Positions 35,029-44,684 of a stretch of DNA of 64,000 bases are shown here, in pieces. This DNA is from Pseudomonas lini (lineage in GTDB: Bacteria > Pseudomonadota > Gammaproteobacteria > Pseudomonadales > Pseudomonadaceae). The notes under the pieces were generated by a model. The model did not search any database. It saw nothing but the letters and a program-made list of their open reading frames with translations, and was not told where the DNA came from. Made by a program: the position numbers and the translations under genes. Positions within the stretch are counted from its first letter, which is position 1. The number at the start of each line of letters is the position of its first letter. The stretch covers positions 352,372 through 416,371 of the forward strand of contig NZ_JAUSSR010000005.1 in the NCBI RefSeq assembly GCF_030812475.1. The letters run 5' to 3'.

Positions 35029-35682
35029 ATGCCTATCGCAAAAGCAGCTCCTGGCAAAACCCTGCTCACCCCGACCGACCACACCCTGATCATGATCGAC
35101 CATCAATCGCAGATGTCCTTCGCGACCAAATCGATCGATGCCGTCACCCTGCGCAACAACGCCGCACTAGTGGCCAAGGCAGCCAGGGGGTTCGAGGTGT
35201 CGACCATCCTTACCACCGTCGCCGAGAAAAGTTTCTCCGGCCCGATCTTTGACGAGATCAAGTCGGTGTTTCCAGATCACAACGTGATCGACCGCACCAG
35301 CATGAATACGTGGGAAGACGAGCGAATCGCCGTTGAAGTCAATGCCATTGGCAAACACAAAATCGTCCTCGCCGGTCTGTGGACTTCCGTGTGCATCGTC
35401 GGTCCGGCCCTGTCGGCTATCGACCAGGGTTTCGAGGTGTACTTCATTGCCGATGCCTGTGGCGATGTGTCCATCGAAGCCCATGAAATGGCCGTGCAAC
35501 GCATGATCCAGATCGGCGCTCGCCCGATGACGTCGCTGCAGTATCTGCTGGAACTGCAACGTGACTGGGCCCGCACCGACACCTACGAAGAAACCGTCAA
35601 GACCTCGATCGCCAATGGCGGCGCCTATGGCCTGGGGCTCATCTACGCCAAATCAATGTTCCATGCCTCTGAAGGCCATTGA
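35029..35682 (+). CDS. YcaC-like isochorismatase-family hydrolase
   Basis: This 217-residue cysteine hydrolase has the catalytic Asp in LIMIDHQSQM, the Lys in AEKSFSG and the Cys in LAGLWTSVCIVG, as in E. coli YcaC. The physiological substrate of YcaC-type proteins is not established; amide hydrolysis is typical of the superfamily. The ATG at 35029 gives the standard MPIAKAAPGK start. A strong terminator follows at once, so it is monocistronic. Co-occurrence with the divergent esterase is frequent in Pseudomonas stress regions, to my knowledge, but unproven here. Confidence 0.87.
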   Translation: MPIAKAAPGKTLLTPTDHTLIMIDHQSQMSFATKSIDAVTLRNNAALVAKAARGFEVSTILTTVAEKSFSGPIFDEIKSVFPDHNVIDRTSMNTWEDERIAVEVNAIGKHKIVLAGLWTSVCIVGPALSAIDQGFEVYFIADACGDVSIEAHEMAVQRMIQIGARPMTSLQYLLELQRDWARTDTYEETVKTSIANGGAYGLGLIYAKSMFHASEGH

Positions 35683-35691
35683 GCAATGACA

Positions 35692-35721
35692 GCGGCTGCG
35701 CACAGGCGCAGCCGCTTTTTT
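35692..35721 (+). terminator. Strong rho-independent terminator
   Basis: GCGGCTGCGC at 35692-35701 and GCGCAGCCGC at 35706-35715 make a perfect ten-base stem with an ACAG loop, followed by six T's. It ends the YcaC-like gene. Confidence 0.9.
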
Positions 35722-35743
35722 ATTCGCAACCTGGAAACAAGCC

Positions 35744-37150
35744 ATGAGCGCCTCCTCAAGCGGGCCCACACGGCCCTCCTTCACCTCGAAAAAAAAACAC
35801 TCCAAGGCGCTTCGGGGCGCGGGCAAGATGACCGAACCCCGTACACCCTTCCTGGTATGCGTATTGTTCATGGGTACGGCCACAACGGCGATGGCGGCCG
35901 AGCCTGCACCATCCAGGCAAGGGTTCGTACAAGGGTCGACGCTTGAGGTGCTCAGTCGAAATTTCTATCTCAACAGCGACTATCGATCGCCGTCCCCGGC
36001 AGGCAAGAACTACAAAGAGGAATGGGCTCAGGGTTTCATCACCTCGTTCGAATCCGGGTTCACCCCGGGCACGATCGGGGTGGGCATCGATGCCCATGGA
36101 TTTCTGGGCTTGAAGCTCGACGGTGGCAAGGGACATTCCGGGACGGGGTTATTACCTCTGGATCAAGACGGTCACAGTGAACACAGTTACTCCAGTGGGG
36201 GTGGCGCCCTGAAGCTGTCGGTTTCGCGAACGACGCTCGCGTTCGGTGAAATGACCGTTGAAACCCCGGTGTTCGACACGGCGGACAAACGCCTGCAACC
36301 GGAGTACGCCACCGGCCTGCTGATCGACAACCGCGAAATCGACGACGTGCATCTGCTGGCCGGTCACTTCACCGCGTTCAAGAATCAGGACGCGTCCACC
36401 GGCAAGGGCGACTTCTCCGGCTACGGGGCGAACACTCAACGAGGCGGCATCGATTTTATCGGGGCCAACCTGTTCGAAGGGCACCCGCTGGGCGGTGCCC
36501 TTTATGCTGGCGAACTGAGCGACACCTGGCGTCAGTACTACGCCAACCTGCACCTTAGACAGTCCGGACTGTTCCTCGACAGCAACCTTTACCGCACCCA
36601 GGACTATGGCGAGGCCGCGGCAGGGGCCATCGATAACACGGCCTACAGCCTGTCGGGCAAATACACCACCGCAGCGCAGGCGTTCACCCTCGCCTATCAG
36701 AAAATCAACGGCGACACCCCCTTCGACTTCGTCGGTGGCGATTCCATCTACCTGGCCAATTCGATCAAGTACGCCGACTTCAACGGCCCCCATGAACGCT
36801 CCTGGCAGGCACGCTACGACCTTGACCTGGGTACGTTCGGTCTGCCGGGGCTGAAATTCATGGCCCGCTACGTCACCGGCCGAGGCATTGACGGCACCCA
36901 GGCACCCCAGGGCGGAGCGTATAACCCCTTCGACCCGGTCACCGACGATTACCAGCCCCAACAAGGGGATGGTGGCCGGCATTGGGAGCGCGACCTGGAC
37001 CTGCACTACATCGTGCAGTCCGGTCCGGCCAGGAATTTGTCCCTGCAACTGTCTTATGTCACCCATCGCGCGAATAGCGCTCAGGCCGGCGATGACATCG
37101 ACCGAATTTATGTGGTCATCGAATACCCCCTTCAACTGGGGCCACTCTGA
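35744..37150 (+). CDS. OprD-family outer-membrane porin
   Basis: The second OprD-type porin of the window has 468 residues. A long polar N-terminus precedes the hydrophobic segment TPFLVCVLFMGTATTAMAA, so the true start may be the internal ATG at 35828, which gives a normal signal peptide. The barrel shows EEWAQGFITSFESGFTPGTIG, GIDAHGFLGLKLD and the aromatic-containing end VVIEYPLQLGPL. Substrate specificity cannot be read. It is 180 bases upstream of an AraC regulator that may control it. Confidence 0.85.
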   Translation: MSASSSGPTRPSFTSKKKHSKALRGAGKMTEPRTPFLVCVLFMGTATTAMAAEPAPSRQGFVQGSTLEVLSRNFYLNSDYRSPSPAGKNYKEEWAQGFITSFESGFTPGTIGVGIDAHGFLGLKLDGGKGHSGTGLLPLDQDGHSEHSYSSGGGALKLSVSRTTLAFGEMTVETPVFDTADKRLQPEYATGLLIDNREIDDVHLLAGHFTAFKNQDASTGKGDFSGYGANTQRGGIDFIGANLFEGHPLGGALYAGELSDTWRQYYANLHLRQSGLFLDSNLYRTQDYGEAAAGAIDNTAYSLSGKYTTAAQAFTLAYQKINGDTPFDFVGGDSIYLANSIKYADFNGPHERSWQARYDLDLGTFGLPGLKFMARYVTGRGIDGTQAPQGGAYNPFDPVTDDYQPQQGDGGRHWERDLDLHYIVQSGPARNLSLQLSYVTHRANSAQAGDDIDRIYVVIEYPLQLGPL

Positions 37151-37331
37151 TTCAATCGCCGGGCCATGCGGATGTGGCAGCAAGGCGCTTGCAGCACGGC
37201 AATCGCTCATCGTTTCAGGCAAGCCCCGGTGTCCTCCATACAGCGCGGCTGGTTAATGTTTTTTAAGCTTTGCTTAAGGACTTTAAAGGGGGCCACCGCA
37301 CAGACTTTCCTGAACGATCAGGAGAGCCGCC

Positions 37332-37817
37332 ATGAATCTGCAACCGGTGAATTCAGACACGCCATACCCCCTCGCACGACCGCTGGGAGCCTTGTCCGGC
37401 TGGCAGGAGCGCCGCGCCAAGGAACTGATGCTGCGTGACATGGGCAGCTGCGTTCGCATCAGCGAGATTGCCGAACAATGCCACCTGTCGCGCAGTCATT
37501 TCTCCCGGGCCTTCAAAAAAATTACCGGCCAATCGCCCCAAGGCTGGCTGGTCAGGATGAAAATCGAAAGAGCCAAAAGCCTGCTGATCACCTCGATGCC
37601 GATTACCGACGTCGTCTATGCATGCGGTTTCGCCGACCACTCGCATTTCACCCGCACCTTCAGCCGCCTCGAAGGCATGACGCCCAAGGCCTGGCGCCGG
37701 GCCTGCGGGCTTTTTTCAGCCGGCGCCGACCGGTTCCAGCGGCAGGTTGAAACAGATCCGCGCACCCTGCTCACAGTCCTGGACAACGAGCGTCCCGCCA
37801 TGCGCGCCGATCACTGA
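37332..37817 (+). CDS. AraC-family regulator, DNA-binding domain only
   Basis: The 161-residue protein holds the complete two-helix-turn-helix AraC domain (ISEIAEQCHLSRSHFSRAFKKITGQSPQGWL and ITDVVYACGFADHSHFTRTFSR) after a 25-residue leader, with no ligand-binding domain, as in short SoxS/PqrA-like activators. The C-terminal 35 residues extend beyond the domain and their codons overlap, on the opposite strand, the 3' end of the large kinase gene by 102 bases. The ATG at 37332 follows CAGGAGAGCCGCC. It may act on the OprD gene upstream. Confidence 0.85.
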   Translation: MNLQPVNSDTPYPLARPLGALSGWQERRAKELMLRDMGSCVRISEIAEQCHLSRSHFSRAFKKITGQSPQGWLVRMKIERAKSLLITSMPITDVVYACGFADHSHFTRTFSRLEGMTPKAWRRACGLFSAGADRFQRQVETDPRTLLTVLDNERPAMRADH

Positions 37818-40800
37818 CCTGCAGATGGCCAACCCCATGCCCATGCCGCTGCCCTTGGTGGTGTAGAACGCATCGAAAATCCGTTCGCGCTGTTGCGCGC
37901 CGATGCCGGGTCCGTTGTCCTGCAAACAGACCTGGACATGATTGTCCTTGACCGTGGAACCGATGATGATGCGCCCATCCGCAAGTCCGGCTCCGGTGAT
38001 GGCCTCCAGGGCATTGATGATCAGGTTGTACACCACCTGCTGGATCTGCACCGCATCGACCCATACCGGGCATTGCGCTTCCAGACGGGTTTGCAACTGT
38101 ACGTTGCGATTGGCCAGATCGGAGGCGGTCAGGCGCATGACTTCACGGATCAAGTCGTCGATCTGCACCGGCAATCGTTGCAACGGCGCCTGTTTGGCAA
38201 GCGTGCGTAGCGCCTGGATAATATCGGTGGCACGGGCGCTGTCTGAACGAATATCTTCCAGCCCCTGAATCGCTTCCTCCAGATCGGGATGATCCCGCTT
38301 GAGCCAACGCAGGCTTGCCGAGGCATTGGACAAGATACCCAGCAGCGGCTGGCTGATTTCATGGGCAATCGACGCGGAAAGTTCGCCCATGACTTTGAGG
38401 TGCGAGCTGCGCGCCAGCTCCGCCCGGGAACTGCGCAAATCCGCTTCCATCTGCGCGCGCAGCTGGTTGTCCTCGACCAGCCGCGCGTACAGCCTGGCAG
38501 TTTGCAGCGATACCGCCGCCTGGGAAGCGAGAATTTCCAGCATGGTCAGGCGCTCGGCGCTGAACAGCTCGGGCACCAGGCTGTTTTCCAGATAAACCAG
38601 GCCGATCAATGTGCCTTGCTTGAGCAACGGCAGGCACAACATGGAACGCGTCCGCCGCGGGTGCAGATCGGCGCTGTAGGCCTCGGGACAGTCCGCCCGG
38701 GCATCGTCGAGCACCAGAATCGTGCGCGTGCGCATGGTGGCGTTGAGCACCGAGGCTGGCGCCACCTGTTCGAGGGGCTGCCCGGCATCGAGAGCGACCC
38801 GTACGCTGCCGGCCTCGACAGAGGCCGTGGCCGCCAATTGCAGTTCGGTGCCGCTGACGATCATCAGCACGCCATGGTCGGCACCGGCCTGAATCATCAG
38901 GTGATTCATCAGGGTTTCAACCAATCGTTCGAGCAACACCTCCTGCGACAGCGCACGCGCCGCTTCGATCCCCACTTCAAGATCGAGCCGGACCTGGGTC
39001 ACCGGCCGGACGGTCTCGAACGACGGCTCCGCACTCAGAAAGGGGTGCAAGGCCTCCAGTTGGCGCGCCTTGCCGTCAGCTCCCCAGAGCCTGTAGCAGT
39101 CGCGCGCCACGCGCAGGTGGTGATTGGCGCCGGACACCAGCCCGTTGGTCAGGCAGATATCAGCCAGTTGTTCATGGGCCAGCGCCTGATCATGGATGAA
39201 ACCGGCCGCCGCCGCGGCGATCTGCGACTGATCAAAGCAGCGAATGGCAACCAGCTCCTGACCGCGCAAGCGGGCCAGCAACCCCTCGATCAGCAGCAAT
39301 TTGCTGCGGAAAGTCGTCGGGTTGAGTTCGACCCATGCCACGAACCGCAAGCGATGCCGCTCGATCTTCTGCAGCTTTTCCCCCACCGCGTCCGGCACCT
39401 GCGCACTGCCCAGCGCCAGGCTGTGAAACAGGTAGTAATCGGCGAGATTGATATGCGCCGGAATGGACCAGGCCAGCGCAGCCGCCTCTTCGAAGCGCCA
39501 CAAGGCGTAAGGGATATCGCCGAAATGAAAGGCTGACATGCCTGAATAGAGCCACGACCAGAACAACGTCGGCTGTGACACGCGAGTGCGATCGATCGGG
39601 CCGAAACGGTCATGTTCCAGGCCGTTCGGTTCGGGCAGCGGCCGGTGCGGGCGCCCATCGCGCAGATCGGTTGCATAGGCCTGTTGCGCCAGCAGGATGC
39701 GCTCGATATCGATGTAGTGAAACTGACGCACCCAAGCCAGGCCCTGCTCCAGCTCGTTCAATACGCCCTGCAAGGCTTCACCCATGAACAGCAGGTCCGA
39801 GCCGATGTGGTTGCAGGCATAACAGGCCATGCCCAGGTCGCCACCGGCCTGGCCGCATTCGAATGCGGCGAAAGCCTTCTGTCGGGCGTAGGCCATCGGC
39901 CGGGTCCACGGGCTGACCTGATCGAGCGCCACCAGTGTCCCGGTCCGGCCTGCTTCATAACCGTGCGTTTCGGTCAACTCAAGCGCCACTTCGGCAAAGG
40001 CCTGGCCATCCACATATTCACCATTGCGCTCGGCAATCATCACACCAAACCAGGCGAACCCGTAACCGCTGCTCAGCGTAGTGCCATGCGTCAGTGTGAG
40101 TTCGACCATCTTTGCCAGATGCAGGAAGCGGATGTCGTCATTGACGAAGAACGAGGAAATCAGTGTGCTGAGCAACTCCATCGCGGCTTCGATACGTCGA
40201 TCATCGGTCTTGGGCAAATCAACCAGCTCGGCGATGCGACGGCCGCCGACGAGCTCACGGACCCGGTCGAAGGCCTGCGTCAATTGTTCCTGGGAAGGTC
40301 TGCGCTGCAGGGGAATGTCCAGCAGGGCCAGACCATTGAGCGCCTCGGTTATCGCCCCCTCGTAATCGGAGTGCAGGGTGCGCAAGGTGGCTCGTAAGCG
40401 AAAGGTTTTCGCGCGGTCGAGCGCCGTGACGGCGTGGCTCAGGCAGTCGTCGAGGCGGCGGCGGGCATCGGCCAGGTCGCCCAGGAGCATGTCGCACTCG
40501 GCCGCCAGCCATTGGGTAACGAACGCCTGGCTGTAGAGGTCCGTCCACCCCGTCCGCCCCAGCAGACGCTCGGCCGTACGCAGATAGCCCACGGCCTGCT
40601 CGACAGCGGCGGTGTCCCTGGCACGTTCGGCAGCTTCGACCAGCAGTTCGATAAATCCGGCGCGCCGATGCGCCTGCAGTGCAGCGGCATCAATGCGCTG
40701 GATCTGGCTGGCGACTTCGAACACACGCTCATGTACCTGCTCGCCCCATTGATCAAGCATCGCGGCGGCGATACGGGCATGCTCAGCGGCGCGGTCTGCG

Positions 40801-42857
40801 TCTGAAGACAGCAGACAGGCCGCTTCGAGCACACGGTCATGGGGAAACACCAGTTGTTCACGCTCGAGCAGCAGAAAACCCGCCTCGATCAAACCTTGCA
40901 CTTGACCACTGATCTGTTGCGCATCGCCCGGCAACAGCCGGCGCAGCAGCGCTTCGTCACAGCGCCCGCCGACATATCCGGCAGTGCGCATCACTTCCCG
41001 CGCCATCGGCGGTAGCCGTTCGAGTCGCTGCACCATCAAGTCCGCGACGTTGTCGGCGTAGCGATAACCGTCCACTTCCTGCTGGTTCCAGACCCAGCGG
41101 CGACCCTGCACATCGAAGCGCACCAGGCGCTCATCGATCAACGCCCGCAACACCTGGCTGACAAACAACGGGTTGCCGGCCGTTTTATAATGCACAACCT
41201 GGGCCAGCGCCTCGATTCCGTCGAGATCCGTGTCCAGCTCAGCGGCGATCAGTTCGGCGACCGCAGGCACCGCCAATGGGCCCAGCATCACGCTTGCACA
41301 AGGCAGCGATTGCCCTCGGCCCAGCACCTGCAGCAGTCCACCTTCGCATTCCAGAGCCTGCGACTCGCCCTCGCGATACGCCAGGATCAGCACCAGATGC
41401 CGCGGCCGCCGGGCAACGAACGCCTGCAGGAACGACAGCGTTGAATCGTCCGCCCACTGCACGTCGTCCACAAACAACACGAGCGGGTGTCCGGGCTGGG
41501 CGAACGCCTCCAGGGCATCGAGCAGGGTCCGGTTGGCGCGATCGAGTGCATGCCGGGCCGGCATGTTCGGCAGCTCAGGCGTAACGCCGATGACCAGCTC
41601 GGCTTCGGGCGCCAGCTCCACCAGGAGCCTGCCCCGCCCCTTGAGCCGTTCGACCAGCTGCTCGCCCAGCGTCTGCAGCTCCAGAGCCGGCTTGCCAAGT
41701 AGCTGGGTCATCAGCGACCTGAAAATTTCCGCCAAGGGCGCAAATGGAATGTCCTGCTGCAGCAAATTGCTCTTGCCGCTGGCCCAGTAGCCCGGCGCGA
41801 GAGGACGGACACCCTGATGGATCAACGTCGACTTGCCCGCCCCAGGCGCACCGCCGACCAGCAGCACCCGGGCGATGCCATCGCTGCGCACTTGATGCAT
41901 CAGTTCGGTCAGTTGGGTGCGTTCTGCCTCTCGACCGAACAGCCCATGACCGCAGGCCACCGAAGGCAATGCATCGAAAGCGCCCAGGCGGAACGCGTCG
42001 ATGCGCTGGTGTTCGAGCCACTGCTGTTGGCACCAGGCCAGATCCGCGGCCATAGATCCGGCACTCTGGTAGCGGGCACCCGGCTCTTTCGCCAGGCCTT
42101 TGAGCAGCACCCGGCAGAGGCCTTCCGGCAGATCGGCGACATGCATCGCCGGAGATGGCGGCTGAACCGCGGCATGCACGTGCAGCCATTGGGACGGGTC
42201 GCGGGCGGTGAGCGGCAGTCGGCCGGTCAGCGCATGATAAAGAATCGCGCTCAGGGCGTAGACATCGCTGCGCGCATCAAAACAGGCGGCATCGCGCCGC
42301 ACCTGCTCCGGGGCCAGATAAGGCCATTGTTCCAGGCCAGGCAGTTCAACGGTGGGCGTCTGGCCCGCGTGGCTGTGAAAGCCCAGGAGCCTGACCGAGT
42401 CGACGGCTTCCACTATCAGGTGATGAGGTTGCAGGCTGGCATGGCGCACGACGGTCTTCTGCACGTCGGCCAGGGCGGTTGCCGCCGACGTCGCGATGGC
42501 CAGAAAGCGCCCGAGGGGCTGACGGGTATCACCGAGCAGCTCACTCAGCGGCGTCCCCACCGCGGGGTAGACCAACACCGGGCCCTCTGCCGAGCGGATC
42601 AGCGCGACAGGGCCAATGGCCCGAGCCGGATCCAGGCGCAGGTGAACATCGCGCTCCAGCCGCTGGCAGGTGGCGGGCTGCTGTATCGGTGCCCGGGCAG
42701 CGAGCCAGCGTGTGCCCGACGACCGATCCTGGAGCGCGAACCAGGTCAGGTCGTTTTCCCGGCGCAGCAGTGTAAAGGTGCATTGTTCCAGCCAGGCTTC
42801 ATCGTGTACGACATCGAGACTGTGGGAACCGGATGCTGAGAAAGGGCTGTGGGGCAT
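37716..42857 (-). CDS. Trifunctional Ser/Thr kinase-like / AAA ATPase / GAF / sensor histidine kinase
   Basis: This 1713-residue cytoplasmic protein has five parts in order. An N-terminal protein-kinase-like domain (YLAPEQVRRDAACFDARSDV) covers about residues 1-290. An ATPase follows with Walker A GAPGAGKST near 345 and Walker B LVLFVDDVQWADD. A long helical repeat region runs to about 1280, then a GAF domain. The end is a histidine kinase with the phospho-His in SASIAHEISQPL near 1495 and the ATP lid GSGMGMGLAI. There is no membrane segment. The ATG at 42857 follows GGTGA. The two divergent response-regulator genes next door are its obvious partners. Confidence 0.9.
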   Translation of the reverse strand: MPHSPFSASGSHSLDVVHDEAWLEQCTFTLLRRENDLTWFALQDRSSGTRWLAARAPIQQPATCQRLERDVHLRLDPARAIGPVALIRSAEGPVLVYPAVGTPLSELLGDTRQPLGRFLAIATSAATALADVQKTVVRHASLQPHHLIVEAVDSVRLLGFHSHAGQTPTVELPGLEQWPYLAPEQVRRDAACFDARSDVYALSAILYHALTGRLPLTARDPSQWLHVHAAVQPPSPAMHVADLPEGLCRVLLKGLAKEPGARYQSAGSMAADLAWCQQQWLEHQRIDAFRLGAFDALPSVACGHGLFGREAERTQLTELMHQVRSDGIARVLLVGGAPGAGKSTLIHQGVRPLAPGYWASGKSNLLQQDIPFAPLAEIFRSLMTQLLGKPALELQTLGEQLVERLKGRGRLLVELAPEAELVIGVTPELPNMPARHALDRANRTLLDALEAFAQPGHPLVLFVDDVQWADDSTLSFLQAFVARRPRHLVLILAYREGESQALECEGGLLQVLGRGQSLPCASVMLGPLAVPAVAELIAAELDTDLDGIEALAQVVHYKTAGNPLFVSQVLRALIDERLVRFDVQGRRWVWNQQEVDGYRYADNVADLMVQRLERLPPMAREVMRTAGYVGGRCDEALLRRLLPGDAQQISGQVQGLIEAGFLLLEREQLVFPHDRVLEAACLLSSDADRAAEHARIAAAMLDQWGEQVHERVFEVASQIQRIDAAALQAHRRAGFIELLVEAAERARDTAAVEQAVGYLRTAERLLGRTGWTDLYSQAFVTQWLAAECDMLLGDLADARRRLDDCLSHAVTALDRAKTFRLRATLRTLHSDYEGAITEALNGLALLDIPLQRRPSQEQLTQAFDRVRELVGGRRIAELVDLPKTDDRRIEAAMELLSTLISSFFVNDDIRFLHLAKMVELTLTHGTTLSSGYGFAWFGVMIAERNGEYVDGQAFAEVALELTETHGYEAGRTGTLVALDQVSPWTRPMAYARQKAFAAFECGQAGGDLGMACYACNHIGSDLLFMGEALQGVLNELEQGLAWVRQFHYIDIERILLAQQAYATDLRDGRPHRPLPEPNGLEHDRFGPIDRTRVSQPTLFWSWLYSGMSAFHFGDIPYALWRFEEAAALAWSIPAHINLADYYLFHSLALGSAQVPDAVGEKLQKIERHRLRFVAWVELNPTTFRSKLLLIEGLLARLRGQELVAIRCFDQSQIAAAAAGFIHDQALAHEQLADICLTNGLVSGANHHLRVARDCYRLWGADGKARQLEALHPFLSAEPSFETVRPVTQVRLDLEVGIEAARALSQEVLLERLVETLMNHLMIQAGADHGVLMIVSGTELQLAATASVEAGSVRVALDAGQPLEQVAPASVLNATMRTRTILVLDDARADCPEAYSADLHPRRTRSMLCLPLLKQGTLIGLVYLENSLVPELFSAERLTMLEILASQAAVSLQTARLYARLVEDNQLRAQMEADLRSSRAELARSSHLKVMGELSASIAHEISQPLLGILSNASASLRWLKRDHPDLEEAIQGLEDIRSDSARATDIIQALRTLAKQAPLQRLPVQIDDLIREVMRLTASDLANRNVQLQTRLEAQCPVWVDAVQIQQVVYNLIINALEAITGAGLADGRIIIGSTVKDNHVQVCLQDNGPGIGAQQRERIFDAFYTTKGSGMGMGLAICRSVIGAHGGTLVVQDCEQGARICFNLPLEPVGAG

Positions 42858-43122
42858 GAACAATCACCGCTGAAGATTCGTTTCGGGCCTGGCCCGGGAG
42901 TATACGCAAGGCTCTGGCACGACGGCTGCGGCCGAACAATCCTGTCCGTCATCGGCACCATAATGTCCGTCGGGGAGCCCCGCTGCAGGCGGTTTTTCGC
43001 CCACGCAAATCACCACGCGTTATCCCACGGGATAATTGCTTTATACGGGGCCGTCCCCTAGCGTGTAGCCCTGATAAAGCGACGCTCCGCCGTCACTCTC
43101 CGTCAACGCACTGGAGACACGC
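42858..43122. other. Divergent control region between kinase and response regulator
   Basis: The 265-base gap between the kinase and the regulator genes contains no gene. A sigma-54-like promoter faces the regulator (42915-42929). Near 43000-43060 the sequence is AT-richer and could hold a standard promoter. Confidence 0.4.
42915..42929 (+). promoter_or_regulatory. Possible sigma-54-type promoter for the response regulator
   Basis: TGGCACGACGGCTGC has GG at 42916-42917 and GC at 42928-42929, ten bases apart, with a perfect TGGCACG. The start would lie about 180 bases before the gene, so a long leader is implied. Confidence 0.4.
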
Positions 43123-44112
43123 ATGATCCGACTCGGCCAAGCCACCATTTCCCTGGAACGGCGCGAAGCCTTTCTTGATGGGCAGCCGCTGCGTGTCGGG
43201 GGCCGTGCGTTCGAAATCCTCTCGCTGCTGATGCAGGCCGATGGCCGGATTGTCAGTAAAGATGAATTGATCACGCAGGTCTGGCCCGACACCGTCGTCG
43301 AAGAAAACAATCTGCAAGTGCAGATCTCCTCGCTGCGCAAGTTGCTCGGAGAAAAACAACTCATCCAGACGGTCCCGCGTCGAGGTTACCGATTATTGAA
43401 AGAACGTGAACCGCCGCTGCCCCTGTTCCATCCGCCAGCTCCGGGCACCCTGGCACCCGAGGATCGGCAGCCGATCGATCCTGACAGTGTGCCGGTGTTC
43501 ATCGTCGATGATGAAGCCCGCGTACGCACGGCACTCAGCCGACTGCTGCGGGCCGAAGGCATCGCGCACCGCATATTTGCCTCGGCCGAAGAACTGCTCG
43601 GCGCCGAGCTCGACATCGGCCCCGCTTGCCTGTTACTGGACGTCAGCCTGCCGCAAGCGACAGGACTGGAACTGCAATCGGCACTCGGCGAACGCGGACA
43701 CCCGTGGCCGGTCATCTTCATGACCGGTTTCGGTACCATCCCGATGTCGGTGCAGGCCATGAAAGCGGGAGCGGTCGAGTTCCTGACCAAACCGTTCAAC
43801 GACGACCAGTTGCTGGACATCCTGCGCACCACCCGTGCGCGTGCAGCGACGGCGTTCGAACAGTGGCAACGCATTCAGACGGCCCGTCGACGGGCTGCCC
43901 TGTTGACCCCCCGTGAACGCGAAGTGCTGCCGCTGATCGTCACGGGGCTCTCCAACAAGCAGATCGCCAACCGGCTGGGCACGAGCGAAGTCACCGCCAA
44001 GGTCCACCGCAAACACATCATGGAGAAGATGCAGACGCGCTCGCTGGTGAGCCTGGTCAAGCTGTACGGCCTGATCAGCGCGGAGCCCGCGTTTGGCCTG
44101 GGCTCGTCATGA
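43123..44112 (+). CDS. Response regulator with an OmpR-type winged helix, a receiver and a LuxR-type helix-turn-helix
   Basis: The 329-residue protein has an N-terminal Trans_Reg_C winged helix (about residues 5-95, ILSLLMQADGRIVSKDELI and QISSLRKLLGEKQLIQTVPR), a proline-rich linker, a receiver (about 122-240; D129/D130, phospho-acceptor D173, T201, K223) and a C-terminal LuxR/FixJ helix-turn-helix (LTPREREVLPLIVTGLSNKQ). Having DNA-binding domains of two classes around one receiver is unusual; OmpR proteins normally carry the winged helix after the receiver. It reads divergently from the hybrid kinase and overlaps the next gene by four bases. Start: ATG at 43123. Confidence 0.88.
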   Translation: MIRLGQATISLERREAFLDGQPLRVGGRAFEILSLLMQADGRIVSKDELITQVWPDTVVEENNLQVQISSLRKLLGEKQLIQTVPRRGYRLLKEREPPLPLFHPPAPGTLAPEDRQPIDPDSVPVFIVDDEARVRTALSRLLRAEGIAHRIFASAEELLGAELDIGPACLLLDVSLPQATGLELQSALGERGHPWPVIFMTGFGTIPMSVQAMKAGAVEFLTKPFNDDQLLDILRTTRARAATAFEQWQRIQTARRRAALLTPREREVLPLIVTGLSNKQIANRLGTSEVTAKVHRKHIMEKMQTRSLVSLVKLYGLISAEPAFGLGSS

Positions 44113-44534
44113 CGACCGACCCTGGCAGCGCCACCCCGGGGCCATCGGCGAGCGCCGTGATCATCGTCTGCATAGTCGACGACGATGCCTCCGTGCGCAA
44201 GAGCCTGGCCAACCTGCTCCGATCGGCCGGATACCGCGCTCGGGTATTCGCCTCGGGCGAGGCGTTCCTCGGCCTCGAAGATTTCGATGACGTCGGCTGC
44301 CTGCTGCTGGATCTGAAAATGCACGGCCTGTCAGGGATAGACGTCCTGCGCGCACTGAAGCTCAAGGACAGGAAATTTCCGGTGATCTGCATGTCGGCAC
44401 ATTGGGATGAAGCGACCCTGGCCGAATCCATCCGCTGTGAGGCCATCGAATGCCTGCGTAAACCTTTCAGCGGTGATGTTTTGTTGGGTGCTGTCGAGAT
44501 GGCGCTTCGATCTACCGATACTCAGTTCAGCTGA
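44109..44534 (+). CDS. Stand-alone receiver-domain protein (CheY/FixJ-REC-like)
   Basis: This 141-residue protein is a lone receiver with acidic residues D24-D26 (CIVDDDASVRKSL), phospho-acceptor D68 (GCLLLDLKM), a Ser in ICMSAHWDEA and a Lys in CLRKPFS. It has no output domain. The start overlaps the stop of the two-headed regulator by four bases. It could be a phosphate sink, an allosteric partner of the big kinase or a shuttle within the same relay. Sequence is closest to FixJ-type receivers. Confidence 0.85.
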   Translation: MTTDPGSATPGPSASAVIIVCIVDDDASVRKSLANLLRSAGYRARVFASGEAFLGLEDFDDVGCLLLDLKMHGLSGIDVLRALKLKDRKFPVICMSAHWDEATLAESIRCEAIECLRKPFSGDVLLGAVEMALRSTDTQFS

Positions 44535-44684
44535 ACTGGCCACGGAAATGATAAATTTATGCCTTCGACCATTTATCGGACAATTGCAAAACAATCAAAA
44601 CGTCTTTCGCGTGCAGCTATCGGAATTAGTGTCCGTTGCGTTTACGGGCATCCAGTGAATCTGCATTGATGTTGGAGAACTATC

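Noticed and set aside
38289..39536. Open frame of 415 codons opposite the large kinase gene
   Set aside because: Antisense shadow of the kinase; low-complexity Gln/Arg-rich content and no domain.
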